Part shown: one piece after another, positions 60,904-64,000 of the stretch
Layout of the letters: every line of letters begins with the position of its first letter
How positions within the stretch are numbered: the stretch's first letter is position 1
Source of the DNA: Helicobacter sp. 12S02634-8
GTDB lineage: Bacteria > Campylobacterota > Campylobacteria > Campylobacterales > Helicobacteraceae
Direction of reading: 5' to 3'
Assembly: GCF_002272865.1 (NCBI RefSeq)
Contig: NZ_MLAP01000007.1
Coordinates: 1-64,000 of the forward strand
DNA: 64,000 nt
Program-made: the position numbers and the translations under genes
Notes under the pieces: model-generated
Told to the model about the DNA's origin: nothing
What the model saw: the letters and a program-made list of their open reading frames with translations, nothing else
Databases searched by the model: none

Positions 60904-61416
60904 TCAATACCAAATATTTGTGATGATGAGCCACGCAGGTATCCACGCAGTGAAAATACCCTCAAATATCGCAAGGTAAGGCACCCAAGGCAATTCTTTT
61001 TTCAAAACTGTTTCAATCCAACCTGTAAGCCACAAAATACCCCACAAAATCCAAATCACAGCAAACCAAAAGCCCTCTTGAGTGCCTGATTGGTAGCTGA
61101 GATAGGCTGCAGGGATCGCATTGATAGCAACAAATAGGCTATACCAGCCATAAGGTCGCCAATCGAGATTCCAGATATTATTGACTGCGACAAATAGATA
61201 GGTGAAACCAAATAGCAAGCCTGTAGCAGCAGCATATAGGTCAGTGATACTGTTTTCAAAATCTCCGTGTACAATCACAATCACATTGGCAACTACAGAG
61301 AGCAAACCAGCAAATACATTCATAACAGCCGTGCTTTTGCCATCAGTTTTCATCAAACGGCAAAGACCATTATTCATCAAAACAATGGCCACATACATTA
61401 ATACTAATCCCAACAT
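60904..61416 (-). CDS. ureI: Urea channel UreI
   Basis: Inner-membrane urea channel of the AmiS/UreI family with six predicted helices. 170 residues, against about 195 in H. pylori. The core matches (GLVLMYVAIVL, STAVMNVFAGLLS, LDWRPYGWYSLFVAINAIPAA, FEGIFTAWIPAWL). The two periplasmic loops are shorter: the acid-sensing insertion in loop 1 and the DDHKV-type segment of loop 2 are missing, and only one His (residue 50) remains in the whole protein. Acid gating may therefore differ. AAGGAT precedes the ATG. Confidence 0.95.
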   Translation of the reverse strand: MLGLVLMYVAIVLMNNGLCRLMKTDGKSTAVMNVFAGLLSVVANVIVIVHGDFENSITDLYAAATGLLFGFTYLFVAVNNIWNLDWRPYGWYSLFVAINAIPAAYLSYQSGTQEGFWFAVIWILWGILWLTGWIETVLKKELPWVPYLAIFEGIFTAWIPAWLIITNIWY

Positions 61417-61443
61417 TTATTGATCCTTTTTATTTGTATTCTC

Positions 61444-61462
61444 CCCTCTAAATCAAAGAGGG
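61444..61462 (-). terminator. Hairpin between ureB and ureI
   Basis: CCCTCT (61444-61449) and AGAGGG (61457-61462) form a perfect six-base stem with a seven-base loop, just after the ureB stop codon. No T run follows in the transcript direction, so it may be a processing or stability element separating ureAB from ureIEFGH. Confidence 0.45.
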
Positions 61463-61469
61463 ATTTGTA

Positions 61470-63179
61470 TCAGAACAGATTATAAAGCTGCGCTAAGCTG
61501 AGCTTATCTGCTGGTTTGGAGGAGATTTTTTTGCCTCCGACCTTGACTTCATAGGTTTCTGGATTGACCTCGATATGGGCAGTAACATCGTTATTTTTCA
61601 TATCTTTTTTGGTGATATTGCGGCAGTTTTTCACTGGCAAAACAATCCGATCGAGCCCTAATTTTTCTTTGATACCATCTGCATAGGCTGCTTGAGAAAC
61701 AAAAGTGATATTGGTATCAAACTTTGCCTTGCCGTGGTGGGCAAACATTTCACGATAGATAACAGGCTCTGGAGTAGGGATAGAGGCATTGGCATCGCCC
61801 ATTCTTGCTCCTGCTATCATACCGCATTTGATAATCATCTCTGGCTTGATACCAAAAAACGCAGGATTCCAAAGTACAAGATCAGCATATTTCCCTACTT
61901 CAACGCTCCCGACATATTCTGAAATACCGTGTGCGATAGCAGGATTGATAGTGTATTTAGCGACATAGCGCTTGATTCTGAAGTTGTCATTATCGCCTTT
62001 TTCTTCTTTGAGGCGTCCGAATTCTTTTTTGTTTTTATCAGCAGTTTGCCAAGTCCTTGTAATCACCTCGCCTACGCGCCCCATTGCTTGAGAGTCTGAG
62101 CTTGTGATAGAGAATATTCCCATATCGTGGAGTGTGTCTTCAGCAGCAATTGTTTCAGGTCGAATGCGTGAATCAGCAAAAGCCACATCTTCTTTGATTT
62201 TTTTATCCAAATGGTGGCAAACCATCAGCATATCTAAATGCTCATCGGCTGTATTTTTGGTAAAAGGAATCGTAGGATTGGTAGAAGCAGGGAGGATATT
62301 GGGCTCACCAGCGATTTTGATAATATCAGGAGCGTGTCCCCCACCAGCACCTTCGGTGTGAAATGTATGGATTGTGCGCCCTGCAATTGCCTTGATTGTG
62401 TCTTCGACACAGCCTGCTTCATTGAGTGTATCTGTATGGATAGCGACTTGGACATCATAAGCTTCTGCTACATTTAAAGCGTGGTTGATGACTGATGGTG
62501 TAGCGCCCCAATCTTCGTGGATCTTAAGCCCTAAAGCACCGGCTTTGACTTGCTCAGCTAGAGCATTTTCATTAGAACTATTGCCCTTGCCAAAAAATCC
62601 GAGATTCATAGTGTATTCTTCAGCAGCGCGGATCATTTCTTTGAGATTCCATCTACCAGGGGTGCAAGTTGTTGCGTTTGTCCCATCAGCAGGGCCTGTT
62701 CCCCCACCTATCATTGTAGTGATACCGCTGTATAGCGCTGTAGGGATTTGTTGGGGAGAGATGAAGTGGATATGGGTATCAATCCCACCTGCAGTCACGA
62801 TCATACCCTCACCAGCGAGTGCTTCTGTCCCTGCACCTACTGCCATATTGCCGCACACGCCATCTTGCATATCTTTGTTGCCTGCTTTGCCAATCCCTGC
62901 GATTTTGCCATCTTTGATACCAATATCGGCTTTGTAAATGCCGTTATAATCGATAATCATTGCATTTGTGATAACAAGATCAAGCTCCCTTGTATCAGAG
63001 CTGACACTTTGTGCCATACCATCACGGAGAGTTTTCCCCCCACCAAATTTCAGTTCTTCACCATAGATAGTGTAGTCTTTTTCGATTTCTGCAAATAATT
63101 CAGTATCGGCCAAACGCACCTTATCTCCTACGGTTGGACCAAACATTGAAGCATATTGTTTTCTTGATATTTTTGTCAT
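61470..63179 (-). CDS. ureB: Urease subunit beta (catalytic)
   Basis: Hydrolyses urea to ammonia and carbamate at a dinickel site. 569 residues, identical in length to H. pylori Ure[16 protein letters not shown] contains the carbamylated Lys and metal His. [12 protein letters not shown] has two nickel His, and MVCHHLDK is the mobile flap with catalytic Cys/His. AGGAG lies before the ATG. It follows ureA by about ten bases. Confidence 0.98.
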   Translation of the reverse strand: MTKISRKQYASMFGPTVGDKVRLADTELFAEIEKDYTIYGEELKFGGGKTLRDGMAQSVSSDTRELDLVITNAMIIDYNGIYKADIGIKDGKIAGIGKAGNKDMQDGVCGNMAVGAGTEALAGEGMIVTAGGIDTHIHFISPQQIPTALYSGITTMIGGGTGPADGTNATTCTPGRWNLKEMIRAAEEYTMNLGFFGKGNSSNENALAEQVKAGALGLKIHEDWGATPSVINHALNVAEAYDVQVAIHTDTLNEAGCVEDTIKAIAGRTIHTFHTEGAGGGHAPDIIKIAGEPNILPASTNPTIPFTKNTADEHLDMLMVCHHLDKKIKEDVAFADSRIRPETIAAEDTLHDMGIFSITSSDSQAMGRVGEVITRTWQTADKNKKEFGRLKEEKGDNDNFRIKRYVAKYTINPAIAHGISEYVGSVEVGKYADLVLWNPAFFGIKPEMIIKCGMIAGARMGDANASIPTPEPVIYREMFAHHGKAKFDTNITFVSQAAYADGIKEKLGLDRIVLPVKNCRNITKKDMKNNDVTAHIEVNPETYEVKVGGKKISSKPADKLSLAQLYNLF

Positions 63180-63188
63180 TGTAACTCC

Positions 63189-63866
63189 TTATTTAGAAAA
63201 GCCCTTGGCTTTAGCGTTTTGCATTGCTATATGCTTGTTGTCTTGATTGACTTGAGCATCGGCTAAGTTGTTGAATCCAAACACTCGCTTGCTGCCACCG
63301 ATTTCGATGAGGGCGATTGTCTTTGTTTCGCCAGGTTCGAATCTGACTGAAGTGCCAGAGGGGATATCCAATCGTCTTCCATAAGCTTTTTCTCTGTCAA
63401 ATTCTAGTAATTTGTTGGTTTCAAAGAAATGGAAATGGGATCCGACTTGGATTGCTCTATCTCCTTTGTTGGTAACTTTGATTTCAATGGCTTGTTTGCC
63501 TTGATTGATTTCAATGTCTTCATTTTTGAGGATCAATTCACCTGGAGTGAGTTTGCCATTGTCTTCGATGGGAGTGTGGATTGTGACAAGCTTTGTGCCA
63601 TCAGGGAAGCCCACTTCTACGCCCACTTCATGGATCATCGCTGCGACGCCATCCATCACATCATCTGCTTTGAGGATCTTTTTGCCCTCTTGCATCAAGT
63701 CAGCCACGCTCTTTTTGCCTTCTCGTGCGAGCTCCATAATCTCACTACTGATCAAAGCGATTGCTTCGACATAGTTGAGTTTGATCCCTTTTGCCTTACG
63801 CTTTTTAGCTAGTTCTCCAGCGTAATGGAGCATCAGCTTGTCTAACTCTTTTGGGTTGAGTTTCAT
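63189..63866 (-). CDS. ureA: Urease subunit alpha (gamma-beta fusion)
   Basis: Helicobacter-type fusion of the gamma (residues 1-100, [20 protein letters not shown]) and beta (110-225, [20 protein letters not shown]) urease subunits. 225 residues. H. pylori UreA is about 238, so the C-terminal tail is shorter. VGSHFHFFE is the conserved beta-subunit motif. AAGGAG precedes the ATG. A possible -10 (TAAAAT) lies about 55 bases upstream. First gene of the cluster. Confidence 0.98.
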   Translation of the reverse strand: MKLNPKELDKLMLHYAGELAKKRKAKGIKLNYVEAIALISSEIMELAREGKKSVADLMQEGKKILKADDVMDGVAAMIHEVGVEVGFPDGTKLVTIHTPIEDNGKLTPGELILKNEDIEINQGKQAIEIKVTNKGDRAIQVGSHFHFFETNKLLEFDREKAYGRRLDIPSGTSVRFEPGETKTIALIEIGGSKRVFGFNNLADAQVNQDNKHIAMQNAKAKGFSK

Positions 63867-63919
63867 TTTTTCTCCTTGTGTGAATTTTCTGAAGTAGCTT
63901 TCTTGCTAGATCGGTGTTG

Positions 63920-63925
63920 ATTTTA
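63920..63925 (-). promoter_or_regulatory. Possible -10 of the urease operon
   Basis: Minus-strand TAAAAT about 55 bases before the ureA ATG. The upstream region to the window end is AT-rich. No NikR operator of the H. pylori TATWATT-N11-AATWATA form is present. Confidence 0.4.
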
Positions 63926-64000
63926 AAACTCTTTCGTTAATAGTTGTTAAAGACTTGACAGAATATTGATATTTTTTTGAGGGCATTGAGTGCTGATGGG

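Noticed and set aside
63867-64000. NikR operator upstream of ureA
   Set aside because: No good match to TATWATT-N11-AATWATA; only a GTTAA-N5-GTTAA repeat is present.

Overview
The window is Helicobacter chromosome. It carries a complete urease cluster with structural genes fused as in Helicobacter (ureA = gamma+beta), ureI and accessory genes ureE-F-G-H. It also carries a flagellin very close to H. pylori FlaA and several blocks in H. pylori order: pfs-fabD-(HpyIII-like restriction remnant), cheY-prmA-ftsH-psd-like-pssA-copA-copP, clpS-clpA near bioD, and flaA-magIII-hemE. Unlike H. pylori it has hisA and leuA and is moderately G+C rich by eye, so a species such as H. mustelae or a relative fits better than H. 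pylori. The species call is inference.

Layout. 1-7.6 kb: 5' end of an autotransporter leaving the window on the minus strand, then carB, a Sua5/YrdC-like gene, two pilin-like genes, mtnN and fabD. 7.68-13.5 kb: a tRNA-Ser(GCU) followed by an AT-rich mosaic island. The island holds a frameshifted DpnII/HpyIIIR-type nuclease, the tail of a Dam-replacing (DpnI-like) nuclease, the tail of a clostridial-type serine recombinase, an intact HTH/DUF4268/GNAT trio behind a Gram-positive-style promoter, an HsdR tail, and an open frame that looks like a HamA-HamB (Hachiman) deletion fusion. 13.5-22.2 kb: cysE, speA, ybeY, cysteine synthase, an OsmC-like gene, ung, and a translationally coupled group of an N6-adenine methyltransferase with two sugar-modification genes. 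22.4-37.7 kb: core metabolism and housekeeping, with a leucine-rich leader peptide before leuA. 37.8-46.8 kb: an ibrA/ibrB pair, an HTH-fused m5C methyltransferase with its probable nuclease, and a large type ISP restriction-modification enzyme that is phase-OFF at a (CT)14 tract. 46.9-58 kb: flaA, magIII, pepD, an outer-membrane protein, a tetraheme cytochrome, a dicarboxylate or amino-acid carrier, hemE, a tiny Fur-box-associated lipoprotein, metF and metE. 58.2-63.9 kb: urease.

How the genes work together. Urease with the UreI channel supplies acid tolerance and nitrogen, and UreE/F/G/H load nickel. metE and metF act together in methionine synthesis. cysE and the cysteine synthase act together in cysteine synthesis. 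pssA makes phosphatidylserine. The accessory regions are rich in DNA modification and defence genes, several of them decayed or switchable.

Most unusual signals: the leuA leader peptide, the phase-variable type ISP enzyme, the palindromic operator-like sites before an HTH-bearing methyltransferase, the Hachiman-like fusion, the clostridial patch, a UreI without the H. pylori acid-sensing histidines, and the Fur-box/hairpin-controlled small lipoprotein.
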